DNA from: an uncultured Acidobacteriia bacterium
GTDB lineage: Bacteria > Acidobacteriota > Terriglobia > Bryobacterales > Bryobacteraceae
NCBI GenBank assembly: GCA_903900705.1
Contig: CAIUOG010000135.1
Location: 1-43,968 of the forward strand
Direction: 5' to 3'
DNA: 43,968 nucleotides
The notes below the pieces were generated by a model. That model worked only from the letters and a program-made list of their open reading frames with translations, did not search any database and was not told the DNA's origin. Position 1 is the first letter of the stretch. Each line of letters begins with the position of its first letter. Position numbers and translations under genes: made by a program. This document shows, piece after piece, positions 7,418-15,213 of the stretch.

Positions 7418-7741
7418 CTATCGCGTGACCGCTCCCACAAGTTCTCTGCCTCTCGGGGCTCCGATACTGTAAAGTCGTGCGCCGATGGCGCTGAGACCGC
7501 CAACCACGGCCGCACCTTCCAGCGCGCCAATGATCGAGGTGACCAACGGGCCGGCCACCAACACCGGACCGAGGCCCGGAATGCTAAAAAATGCAAACCC
7601 GAAGAGAAGTCCCCAGAATCCACCCCGGAGAGCTCCGTTCCTGCCCCGGTACTTCATCCGGTCGCCGTTGTTGTAATTGCGGGCAGCGAGTTCATCGGCT
7701 TGCGAGTTGCGGACAGCGACCACCGCGTCTTGTTCGGACAT
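7418..7741 (-). CDS. shortened glycine-rich membrane stress protein
   Basis: 107 residues. The core (about 28-95) has NNGDRMKYRGRNGAL followed by a Gly/Phe-rich hydrophobic segment (GGFWGLLFGFAFFSIPGLGP) and a second one around GALEGAAVVGGLSAIGARLYSIG. This is the membrane half of a widespread general-stress-type protein of about 150-170 residues. The usual N-terminal ferredoxin-like half is replaced by about 20 unrelated residues, and the C-terminal strand after SIG is missing. Start chosen by GAGGAAAACGG before ATG. It lies 17 bp upstream of the broken PRC gene on the same strand; both look worn. It may be a functional short form or a decaying gene. Confidence 0.65.
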   Translation of the reverse strand: MSEQDAVVAVRNSQADELAARNYNNGDRMKYRGRNGALRGGFWGLLFGFAFFSIPGLGPVLVAGPLVTSIIGALEGAAVVGGLSAIGARLYSIGAPRGRELVGAVTR

Positions 7742-7977
7742 TCCGTTTTCCTCTTCCAGGTGAATCTTTCCTCGCAGATCCCGCCCCTCATCCCCTGCCG
7801 AGTCGCCCACTGATTACTTGTGGGCAGGTGCGGGGCCGCTGCTCCGGGCACTGGAATCAGGAGGTTCCGGTATTGGCTCTCGAAAACGGGGCGACCACCT
7901 GACGCCATCTGCCCGCGAATGGTCATCCATTCGCTGCGCGGGGCGTGTCGCCAATTCGTGGTAACATCATCCACGCT

Positions 7978-8802
7978 ATGCGTCTACACCTCCGTTTGGT
8001 TTTGCTTACGGGCCTTGCGCTGCTGCTTTGCGCCTGCGTCGACCTCACAGTGGTGGGGCAGTTCGCCAAAAGCAGTCTGGAGGTGGGAGAGGGCTTTAAG
8101 TCCGTAATGGCGGAAGGTCTGACCTCCTGCGAAGAGACAAACAAGATGCGCGGTCCCGACGTGGAGGACTGCGCGAAGCTGTTCGGGCCTGGCGCGCAGG
8201 ACCCGCTCAATAAGGTAAACGAAACACTGTTCGCTTATATCGCCAGCCTGGGTAAGCTGTCCGGCGTCAGCGTGACGGGCTTTAATTCCGACGCGATCGC
8301 GGCGGACCTGAAGACGGCGGGCGCCTCCTCCGATATCCAGACGAAGGCGACGGCCGCCTCGGGACTGGGGACGGTGATCGAGAAGGTGCTGGCCGGCAGT
8401 TACGAGCAGGCGAAACTCTCAAAGATCATCGGAGAACAAAACGCCAGTGTGGGGAAGGTGGTTTCCTTTCTGCACGACTATGCGGCGGACAAGTATCTGC
8501 GTGAATTCAGCAATCAGAAAACGGTAATTGCCAACTTTTGTGCCGCGGAGAGGGACAGGCACGCTAACGAACCACTGGCTCTCCTGCTGTTTGCCAGGGC
8601 GTGCCGTGACGAGGAAGCCGCCGCCAACCGAAGGATGGAGGCGGTGAGAAAGTACCGGGAGGCGCTGAGGGCCGTGGAAAGTGGGCACAAGAAGCTGGCG
8701 GAATCCCGAACAAAGTGGAGTTTGCCGGAACTGGCGAAAATGCTGGGCCCGGAAATCCAACAGCTGAACGACGCAGCCGGGAAGCTGAAGGCCGCGTTCT
8801 AA
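7978..8802 (+). CDS. putative lipoprotein of unknown function
   Basis: 274 residues starting MRLHLRLVLLTGLALLLCAC, a classical signal sequence ending at a Cys (LCAC; Cys at -2 is unusual for a lipobox). The mature part is mostly helical and polar, with three or four Cys (TSCEETNKMRGPDVEDC, NFCAAERD, RACRDEE) and long charged helices near the C-terminus. I recognise no domain. It probably sits in the periplasm or on the outer membrane. There is no ribosome-binding site, and TAACAT lies 10 nt before the ATG, so the message may be nearly leaderless. The next gene starts 31 bp downstream on the same strand and probably shares the transcript. The 236 bp before it hold no gene that I can see. Confidence 0.75.
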   Translation: MRLHLRLVLLTGLALLLCACVDLTVVGQFAKSSLEVGEGFKSVMAEGLTSCEETNKMRGPDVEDCAKLFGPGAQDPLNKVNETLFAYIASLGKLSGVSVTGFNSDAIAADLKTAGASSDIQTKATAASGLGTVIEKVLAGSYEQAKLSKIIGEQNASVGKVVSFLHDYAADKYLREFSNQKTVIANFCAAERDRHANEPLALLLFARACRDEEAAANRRMEAVRKYREALRAVESGHKKLAESRTKWSLPELAKMLGPEIQQLNDAAGKLKAAF

Positions 8803-8833
8803 GCGGCGGGCAGGCGGAAAAGGACGGAATCCC

Positions 8834-9364
8834 ATGGCATTTACACCGGAACAACTGAAAGCCCTGGCGCACAACCTGGGCGACCTGAGCGCGGCGCTGG
8901 CTGAGTTCGAAGAAGCCACACCCGGCTCCACACTGATGACCGCCGGTGAGGCCGCGGCGGCGCTCGGCGTCGACGATATCGACACGATTCTGGCTGCCCG
9001 GCCCGAACTGGCGGGGCTGGCGCTTCCCCGCTTTGTGGTGCAACTGAGCAACCTCTCCGATGAGTTGGAAGATGCGGCCGTAACCGCGGCTCTGGCGAAT
9101 CTGGAGGGTGACATTCAGTCGCTGGTGGACGGGACTGCGGAGGCCAAAGAGGCCGTGGCGCATGTCCAAAGAATCGAGAAGGTGTTGGGTATTGCGCTGG
9201 CGGCGCTGGCCGTCGCAACGTCGGTTGCGGCTGCGATTGCCGCGCCGTCACCGGCTACAGTGTTTGCGGCGGTGAAAAGCGCCGGGGCGCTGAAGTCCGC
9301 GGTGGAAGCTCCGCTGGATGCGGCGGGCGGAAGAACCCGGACCGCCAACTCCGGCGACGAATAG
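8834..9364 (+). CDS. hypothetical Ala-rich protein, co-transcribed with the lipoprotein
   Basis: 176 residues. The first 115 are soluble and helical (TPEQLKALAHNLGDLSAALAEF, SNLSDELEDAAVTAALANLEGD). A hydrophobic Ala/Val segment at about 120-140 (IALAALAVATSVAAAIAAP) looks like one membrane helix or a hydrophobic hairpin, and a short polar tail follows. No recognised family. AAAAGGACGG gives a plausible ribosome-binding site. Its position directly after the putative lipoprotein suggests that the two act together, but the sequence does not show how. Confidence 0.7.
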   Translation: MAFTPEQLKALAHNLGDLSAALAEFEEATPGSTLMTAGEAAAALGVDDIDTILAARPELAGLALPRFVVQLSNLSDELEDAAVTAALANLEGDIQSLVDGTAEAKEAVAHVQRIEKVLGIALAALAVATSVAAAIAAPSPATVFAAVKSAGALKSAVEAPLDAAGGRTRTANSGDE

Positions 9365-9374
9365 CCATCGTCGC
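9354..9374. terminator. stem-loop between convergent genes
   Basis: GCGACGA, a 7-nt loop, then TCGTCGC: a perfect 7-bp stem covering the stop codon of the plus-strand gene and reaching the stop of the minus-strand RidA gene. There is no T-run, so termination is possible in both directions but not certain. Confidence 0.4.
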
Positions 9375-10303
9375 TACCGCGCGGCCACAGCCGAAAGGCG
9401 CACCAGGCTTCCTTTCGATGAGGGCGCGGTCTGAATCGTCGTGCGGGTGGGTTTCTGCGTCGGGAAGTAAGACGCGTAAACAGCGTTCATTTTCGCGAAG
9501 TCCGTGATGTCGTCGAGATACACGTTGGTGGCGAGGGCGTTCGCGAGAGTCAGCCCCTTTGCTTCCAGGCAGAATTTCAGTTTGGCGAAGGCCGATTTGG
9601 TCTGGTCTTCGATGGTGCCTTTCGGGTCGCTGGCGATCACTTCGCAGAATGCCGCATTTGCAGGCGCGGTTTTGGCTGCAATGGCGAAGATGGCGTGGGT
9701 CGCCCCGTTCGGCAGGCCCGCCACGGGGATTTCACCCGCGACCGGGGTCGTGCTCACGTAGCGATTGGCATAAAGCAGGTTCTTCACGGTGAGACCCGCC
9801 TTCCGCAATTCCGCGTTTAGTTTCGTCTCCACTTCGCTCTTCGTCGCACCGTAGACGGCGGGCAGATAAACCCGGTCCGCGGGAGCACCCTTGTGGGCCA
9901 CCACGGTGATCTCGACTGTGGTATCGGTCGGCATCTTTGCCGCGCCCATCACAACGCGGGGCGGGTTGGCCGGATAGGCAGCCAGATAGATCTTATCCAC
10001 GGCGGGCTGGTCTTTGAGATCGGCCAGAAAGATCTGGACGGAGACCACGTCGGCGGTGGTCATACCGGCGGCGTCAAGGATTCCCTGCACGTTCCGCAGG
10101 CACTGGCGGGTCTGGGCGGCTATGCCTTCCGGCATGGCGCTTTTCGAATCCCGCACCCCCTGGCCGGAGATGTAGAGGTAGCCGCCGGAGAGCAGGCCGG
10201 GGGAGTAGGGACCCACGGGCGGAACGCCGTTCGCGGGGACGATCACTTTCGGGTCGGCGGCAAAGGCGGAAGCGGCGAGCAGGGTGGCCATCAGGAGTCT
10301 CAT
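9374..10303 (-). CDS. exported tandem RidA (YjgF/YER057c/UK114) protein
   Basis: 309 residues with a signal peptide (MRLLMATLLAASAFA, cleavage before ADPK). Two RidA-like domains follow, at about 20-140 and 145-309. Each ends in the typical strand pair with the conserved Arg: PPRVVMGAAKMPTDTTVEITVVA in domain 1 and TRTTIQTAPSSKG in domain 2. Cytosolic RidA enzymes are single-domain trimers that hydrolyse reactive enamines/imines. A secreted two-domain form would give a pseudo-hexameric arrangement or a binding role in the periplasm. AGGGGAG before the ATG supports the start. It is divergent from the sugar dehydrogenase gene (123 bp), in which gap GCGCGC repeats at 10331 and 10345 form an inverted repeat. 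Confidence 0.85.
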   Translation of the reverse strand: MRLLMATLLAASAFAADPKVIVPANGVPPVGPYSPGLLSGGYLYISGQGVRDSKSAMPEGIAAQTRQCLRNVQGILDAAGMTTADVVSVQIFLADLKDQPAVDKIYLAAYPANPPRVVMGAAKMPTDTTVEITVVAHKGAPADRVYLPAVYGATKSEVETKLNAELRKAGLTVKNLLYANRYVSTTPVAGEIPVAGLPNGATHAIFAIAAKTAPANAAFCEVIASDPKGTIEDQTKSAFAKLKFCLEAKGLTLANALATNVYLDDITDFAKMNAVYASYFPTQKPTRTTIQTAPSSKGSLVRLSAVAAR

Positions 10304-10426
10304 CTCCCCTACAGTCTAGACAATCGGCGAGCGCGCGGGCTGGTGCGCGCCTGAAGACGGTGATGTACGATCAAAAACGACTGGATCGATTCCGATCCTG
10401 TGCTTCGAATCCAAGGAGAAATAACG

Positions 10427-11653
10427 ATGAAACTGGCGAAAGCGGCGCTGCTGCTCAGCTCGGCATCCGCGATGGCGCTGGCCCAGGTGAATGTGGGTGA
10501 ACAGAAGCCCGAAGCCAGCCTGCCGTTCACGATGACGACGGTGGCCACCTTTAAGCTGCCGTGGCGGGTGGCGTTCCTGCCCGATGGCCGGATGCTGGTG
10601 ACAGAGAAAGTGGGGCCGGTCTGGCTGGTATCCCAGAAGGGCGAAAAGATTCAGGTTGAGAATACCCCCGCCGTCTACTATCAGGGCCAGAACGGCATGC
10701 ATGGCATCTTTCTCTCGCCGAAATATGCGACGGACAAGAGCGTCTATCTCACGTATGCGGAACCGGGTGACTATGGCGGAGGCCTGGCGCTGGCGCGCGC
10801 GAAGCTGAACGTGACGGCGACGTCCGCCAAACTCGAAAACTACGAAGTGCTCTGGCGGCAGATGCCGAAGGGCAAGGGCGGCCAGGAAGGCGCGCAGATC
10901 GCCTTCTCACCGGACGGCAAGTACCTGTTTCTCGCGGTCGGTGACCGGCAGCGGATGACGCCGGCTCAGGATCCGGACCAACCGGTAGGCAAGATCCTGC
11001 GGCTGACGCTGGACGGCAAACCGGCGCCAGGCAACCCGATGGCCGGGAAGACAGGCGCTTCCACCATTCCCCTGATTGATCCGCCCCGCGATACCGAGGC
11101 CGCGAAGACCACAAAGGTGGTGAGCACCTACACCTTCCCCGGCCCCAACACGACTCCGGCAGAAACGTGGGCCAGCGGCGTGCGCACGCCGTATGGACTG
11201 GCTTTCTCACCCGCCGGCGAGTTATGGGAAGTGGAGCATGGTCCTTTGGGCGGCGACGAACTGAATCTGATTGAAAAGGGGAAAAACTACGGCTGGCCCC
11301 TGGTTTCCTATGGCGACAACTACAACCGGGTTCCGATTGCCAAGCCGGATTCCCGGCCGGATCTGGCAAAGCCGGTGCTGTACTGGGTGCCGGTGATCGC
11401 GCCCGGAAATCTGATGTTCTACACAGGCGCCAAAACGTTCCCCCAGTGGAATGGCAGTGGCTTTGTGAGCGGCATGGCGACGAAGGCTCTGGTGCGCGTG
11501 ATTTTCGACGGGCACGGCGGAGCGAAGACGGCCGAGCGCTGGGACGTGGGCCATCGGATCCGCGATGTGGAAGAGGCGGCTGACGGGTCACTGTGGATGC
11601 TGGAGGATGCCGATCCGGGTGCTCTGATTCATGTGATGCCCGTGAAGAAATAA
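10427..11653 (+). CDS. secreted PQQ-dependent sugar dehydrogenase
   Basis: 408 residues. The signal peptide ends at about residue 19 (SAMALA before QVN). The remainder is a six-bladed beta-propeller of the soluble glucose/sorbosone dehydrogenase family: LPWRVAFLPDGRMLVTEK opens the first blade, TPYGLAFSPAGELWEVEHGP and GGDELNLIEKGKNYGWP match the PQQ/calcium and active-site region, and the last blade closes with VEEAADGSLWMLED. The enzyme would oxidise aldoses in the periplasm using PQQ. AAGGAGAAATAACG before the ATG is a strong ribosome-binding site and fixes the start. A strong hairpin terminator follows, so the gene is monocistronic. The exact substrate cannot be read from sequence. Confidence 0.9.
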   Translation: MKLAKAALLLSSASAMALAQVNVGEQKPEASLPFTMTTVATFKLPWRVAFLPDGRMLVTEKVGPVWLVSQKGEKIQVENTPAVYYQGQNGMHGIFLSPKYATDKSVYLTYAEPGDYGGGLALARAKLNVTATSAKLENYEVLWRQMPKGKGGQEGAQIAFSPDGKYLFLAVGDRQRMTPAQDPDQPVGKILRLTLDGKPAPGNPMAGKTGASTIPLIDPPRDTEAAKTTKVVSTYTFPGPNTTPAETWASGVRTPYGLAFSPAGELWEVEHGPLGGDELNLIEKGKNYGWPLVSYGDNYNRVPIAKPDSRPDLAKPVLYWVPVIAPGNLMFYTGAKTFPQWNGSGFVSGMATKALVRVIFDGHGGAKTAERWDVGHRIRDVEEAADGSLWMLEDADPGALIHVMPVKK

Positions 11654-11664
11654 GCTGGAAGTCG

Positions 11665-11695
11665 AAAGGCCCGGGAAACCGGGCCTTTTGCTTTT
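11665..11695 (+). terminator. rho-independent terminator after the sugar dehydrogenase
   Basis: Perfect 10-bp stem AAAGGCCCGG / CCGGGCCTTT with a GAAA tetraloop, starting 11 bp after the stop codon and followed by a T-rich tail (TTTTGCTTTT). Confidence 0.9.
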
Positions 11696-11704
11696 CCGGG
11701 CGAG

Positions 11705-12124
11705 CTAGTCGGCGAAGAACTCTTCGCGCTTTTCGAGGCACTCCTGACGTTCTTCCGGGCTGAGAGATTTTTGCCGCGCGCGCCCGGCATTGAAGACCGC
11801 GCGGGAGGAAAGGCCGAGGCGCACGAGGTTATCGCGATCCTGGCGGGGAAGAATCAGATAGTGTTTGCGGCAATCGAAGGTGCGGCAGAGCAAAGGCCGG
11901 CGCAGGTAAATGGTGCAGCCGGAAGGCCCCAGATAGATGCACTCGCCGTTTTCCTTCGTGGCCAGCAGGTAGACAAGCGCCCCGGTATCGGGATGGGCCG
12001 CCGCGGTGACCTGATAAGACGAGACGTCGTCACCCTGATCCGGATGCAGCAGGAGTGCCTGTTTGCTGCGGCAGCATTCGATGCAGGTGTTGCAGGGCAC
12101 TTCGGTCTGAGATGGCGTTGGCAA
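11705..12124 (-). CDS. YkgJ-type cysteine-cluster protein
   Basis: 139 residues. The Cys pattern is CNTCIECC near the N-terminus, then C in GECIYLGPSGC and the closing RTFDCRKHY, the arrangement of the YkgJ/CxxCxxCC zinc- or iron-binding family. An in-frame stop lies just upstream, so translation must begin at the TTG at 12124 or the GTG at 12100. Neither has a strong ribosome-binding site. Cellular role unknown; family members are small cytosolic metal-binding proteins. Convergent with the sugar dehydrogenase across its terminator and divergent from the B2-like gene. Confidence 0.85.
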   Translation of the reverse strand: MPTPSQTEVPCNTCIECCRSKQALLLHPDQGDDVSSYQVTAAAHPDTGALVYLLATKENGECIYLGPSGCTIYLRRPLLCRTFDCRKHYLILPRQDRDNLVRLGLSSRAVFNAGRARQKSLSPEERQECLEKREEFFAD

Positions 12125-12175
12125 ATCTCATTGTCCGTCATAACCGACTAAAGCCATGACAGACTACAAGTAAGC

Positions 12176-12652
12176 ATGGGATTGCTGGCTAAGCTTCGGA
12201 CGCTGCAGGCGCTGGAACCGGGCGAACGTGGCGTGCTGCTGCAGGCTGTGCTGCTGCCGGCGGTGGTACAGTTCTGCTTCCACACGATGGGAGTCTCCGG
12301 TACCCAGGCGTGGCTGCGAACCTGGGCTCTGCGAGGCAAGAAAACCCTTTCATCGGAGCAGAAACTGCTGAAACTGGCCCGGCGCGGCACCTCGCTCAGC
12401 ACGCGCCTCCTTCGCGGGGACGGAACGTGCCTGGTGCGGTCCATGTCGATTTGGGCACTGCTGCTGCGACGGGGTATCGGGACGGATCTCCGCGTTGGCT
12501 TCCGGAAGAAGGATGACCGGATCGAGGGCCATGCGTGGGTGGAGTACCGGGGACTGCCCGTGAATGAGGATCCGGCGGTGACCGGGACCTATGCCGTGAT
12601 GCCGGAATCGGCGGCGTACGACCTGTGGGCTACTTCCCGAAAAGACGCCTGA
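12176..12652 (+). CDS. lasso-peptide B2-like transglutaminase/cysteine protease homologue
   Basis: 158 residues. The C-terminal half carries the B2-family signature: Cys85 in GTCLVRSMSIWALLLRRG, His119 in EGHAWVEYRG and Asp132 or Glu131 in LPVNED, forming a Cys-His-Asp type site. In lasso clusters this family cleaves the leader peptide. Here there is no precursor peptide, no B1/PqqD protein and no adjacent cyclase, so a stand-alone peptidase or amidase role in the polysaccharide locus is more likely. The AsnB homologue 7 kb away is on the opposite strand. No ribosome-binding site; a TACAAG hexamer ends 5 nt before the ATG, compatible with a leaderless transcript. The 3' end overlaps the SH3 gene by 23 bp (convergent). 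Confidence 0.8.
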   Translation: MGLLAKLRTLQALEPGERGVLLQAVLLPAVVQFCFHTMGVSGTQAWLRTWALRGKKTLSSEQKLLKLARRGTSLSTRLLRGDGTCLVRSMSIWALLLRRGIGTDLRVGFRKKDDRIEGHAWVEYRGLPVNEDPAVTGTYAVMPESAAYDLWATSRKDA

Positions 12653-13865
12653 CGCGGTCGCGCAGGCTGGTCCAGAAGCTGGCGGCAGGCTGCTTCGGCG
12701 CATCGGGAGCGGGGGCAGAACTCCCCATGCCGGGAATCTGCAGCGAGAAGACGCTGGGCTCCTGCTGCGGCGTCTCCGTTTCCTGCGTGACAGGGCACGG
12801 GCGCTCCCCGGCGGACCGGACCGCATTGCCATTGAGAGTGTACATTTTGCGAACGCGGACGCCGTCTTCCCGTTCCAGACAGACGGAGAACTCGCCGGTT
12901 TTCGCCAGCACGGGCAGAAAGCCCCGCTCACGCCGCTGGATGTACGCGGTCTCATAGCGGTGGCGGCGGGTGTTCCAGGTGAAAACACGGAAGCCATCGA
13001 AATCGTGATCCTCACCCAGTGTTTCCGCGGTTGTCCAGAGCCAGATGGTCTTTTGTTCGCCCTGATCCGTAACGGACCCGATGGGGAAGTAAGACGTGAT
13101 GCGATGGCCTTCGGCGTACTGCGCGACCTCGTCTGGAATAGCCATATAGACGCGACTGGTCAGGACCCAGCCGCTCTGGCCCGCCTGGGTTCGGATGAGG
13201 GTCCAGTCGTCACGGACGACCTGCGGCAGGCTTTCTTCGGGAGTCATGGCCCGTTCTTTCGAGAGCTTCACCCAGTCCGGCGGAGGAGAGGGTGGAGTGG
13301 GCGGCGGTGGCGGCGGCAGCACGGAGGACTTATCTTTCTTCGATTCCTTGCGGGATTTGGATTTCTTTTCCGGCCTGGGCTTCGGGGCCACCAACTGGCG
13401 TTTGGGCAGGGGGCCTTTGACGGCGACGCGATGCCCAATGACGTCGAACTTTTCCCCTTCCTGGAGTTGGATAAAACTCGCGGAGAGGCGGTTGGGTTCG
13501 GTGTGGACGTTCAGGGTTCCGAATGTCTGGGCTACGCCCTGTGACGGCAGGCCCGCCGTCCCCTGGGCCAGACTGAGCAGACGCTTCATCTGGGCGGTGT
13601 CGAGAAGTTCCCGGTCGTCGGTCCAGCCCTCGGCGCCTTTGGCGGTTCGGACTTTATACCAGCGGCGACGCTGCCCGATGATTTCGAGGCGGTCGCCATG
13701 GTGCGCGAGGGCTGCGGGTGGCGATTTTGGGTCAATATCCTTGTGGAGACTGAGCGTGGCGGGACCCGCATATGCCTCGCCGATGACAGAGTCCCGCTCC
13801 GGCGCGCGACCGCAGTCTGCGAGAAGCAGAAGGAACAACGCGGGTAATGTGATGGCGAGACGCAC
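12630..13865 (-). CDS. exported SH3-domain protein with polyproline linker
   Basis: 411 residues with an N-terminal hydrophobic signal (ITLPALFLLLLADCGRA). The Cys could be a lipidation site, but Asp at -1 is not standard. Two bacterial SH3-like segments follow (about 40-90, with LEIIGQRRRWYKVRTAKGAEGW; about 108-150 and 205-245, interrupted by a Lys/Ser-rich and Pro-rich linker around 165-200 with PPPPPPTPPSPPP). A beta-rich C-terminal half (245-350) has no recognised family. SH3 domains of this type bind peptidoglycan or other wall polymers. It is the last gene of the minus-strand polysaccharide operon, 43 bp after the DprE1-type gene. Confidence 0.8.
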   Translation of the reverse strand: MRLAITLPALFLLLLADCGRAPERDSVIGEAYAGPATLSLHKDIDPKSPPAALAHHGDRLEIIGQRRRWYKVRTAKGAEGWTDDRELLDTAQMKRLLSLAQGTAGLPSQGVAQTFGTLNVHTEPNRLSASFIQLQEGEKFDVIGHRVAVKGPLPKRQLVAPKPRPEKKSKSRKESKKDKSSVLPPPPPPTPPSPPPDWVKLSKERAMTPEESLPQVVRDDWTLIRTQAGQSGWVLTSRVYMAIPDEVAQYAEGHRITSYFPIGSVTDQGEQKTIWLWTTAETLGEDHDFDGFRVFTWNTRRHRYETAYIQRRERGFLPVLAKTGEFSVCLEREDGVRVRKMYTLNGNAVRSAGERPCPVTQETETPQQEPSVFSLQIPGMGSSAPAPDAPKQPAASFWTSLRDRVRRLFGK

Positions 13866-13908
13866 GGTCTTCTGTCAGAGTAGCGCTTCGGAAGGGCTGT
13901 GACAGGCC

Positions 13909-15213
13909 CTAAGCGCCGGCGGTGACTCTGCGCCAGAAAGATGAGCTGAACTTCGGGTCGATGAATGGAAGCAGTTCTGTCCACTGGGGATAGTACTGAC
14001 GGTAGTGCTGTCCGGACATGCGGGCGTCTTTGGCCGGGTAAAGCCTGCCGCCGACTTCGGCCACCACCTGGTCGAGTTGAGGCAGCATCCGGAGCACACG
14101 CGGACTGCGGGGGAAATCGAGAGCGATGGTGGTGCCCCGACCGGAGAAGGAGAGCAGACCGGGGGCGGGGCCGTCGCCCATCACTTTCATCACGGCGAGG
14201 GAGGAGCCACCCATTTTGTCTGCGAGACGGAGAATTTCCCGAACCGCATCGCGATCCGGAACCAGACCCTGCCATTGAAGCAGGCCGGAGGGGCCGTAAA
14301 CCCGGTGCCACGCACCGACAACATCGAGCGGGTAGAAGAAGGTGCCCATGGATGCGGGGAAGGCCTTTTCCCGGAAGTGGGCCCAGTAGTAAAGGCTGTT
14401 AAAACCCCGCATCGTCCAGTGGTTCAGCAGACTGATGGGCGGCATGATCGGCACCGAGACCGACGGCCCGGAGGGGGCAAGCCGCGTACTGCGGGCGGAG
14501 TCCTGATTGTGATTGCCCCGGATAAAAAGGCCGCGATTGCGTCCCCGGCCCGCCACAGTGTCGAGCCAGGCGACCACATATTCATAGCTGGCGACGGATT
14601 CATCGTTGAGGGCAAAGAATTCGTCCACGCCCCCGTAGCGAATGATTTCGCTATCGATCCAGGAGTTGATGATCGGCCTGAGTTGGAGCTCGACCCACTC
14701 GATGAGACCGGTCAGCCCCAGGCCACCGATGGTTGCCTGGAACCATGCGGGATTCTCTTCGCGGGAGCAGACCAACCGACTGCCATCACTCCGCCGCAAC
14801 TGCAACCGGGTAACATGTTTGCCAAAAGTACCGGCGCAATGGTGGTTCTTGCCGTGGACGTCATTGGCGACGCATCCGCCCAGGGAGACGAAACGGGTAC
14901 CAGGGGTCACCGGAGCAAACCAGCCGGCAGGAACGGTGAGATTCAGAAGCGCATCGAGCGAAACGCCGGATTCCGCACGGAGCAGACCGGAACCTGGATC
15001 CCAGGCGAGGAATCGGTTGAGCCCGGCAGTGGTCAGGAGCACGTTACCGTCATTGAGGCAGCAATCCCCCATACTCCGCCCCATCCCGTGAGGCAGGAAC
15101 GATTCGGGCATGACGCCGAAGGGGATCTCCTGCGTGGACGATACCATCGGGACGACTATAGACCGCGTCCGCGGGTACCTTGCCCAGTTTTCAACTTCAA
15201 CGAGTGCCGCCAA
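13909..15213 (-). CDS. FAD-dependent DprE1-type oxidase
   Basis: 434 residues. An FAD-binding PCMH domain with the DprE1 landmarks: GMGRSMGD in the N-terminal part, TPGTRFVSLGGCVANDVHGK and the following NHHCAGTFGKHV, and near the C-terminus the active-site Lys context AKDARMS. DprE1 oxidises decaprenylphosphoryl ribose at C2, the first half of epimerisation to decaprenylphosphoryl arabinose, the donor for arabinan. The gene overlaps the UbiA fusion by 17 bp, which strengthens this reading. The second-half reductase DprE2 (an SDR protein) is not in the window. Lipid chain length and sugar are inferred, not seen. Confidence 0.85.
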   Translation of the reverse strand: MAALVEVENWARYPRTRSIVVPMVSSTQEIPFGVMPESFLPHGMGRSMGDCCLNDGNVLLTTAGLNRFLAWDPGSGLLRAESGVSLDALLNLTVPAGWFAPVTPGTRFVSLGGCVANDVHGKNHHCAGTFGKHVTRLQLRRSDGSRLVCSREENPAWFQATIGGLGLTGLIEWVELQLRPIINSWIDSEIIRYGGVDEFFALNDESVASYEYVVAWLDTVAGRGRNRGLFIRGNHNQDSARSTRLAPSGPSVSVPIMPPISLLNHWTMRGFNSLYYWAHFREKAFPASMGTFFYPLDVVGAWHRVYGPSGLLQWQGLVPDRDAVREILRLADKMGGSSLAVMKVMGDGPAPGLLSFSGRGTTIALDFPRSPRVLRMLPQLDQVVAEVGGRLYPAKDARMSGQHYRQYYPQWTELLPFIDPKFSSSFWRRVTAGA

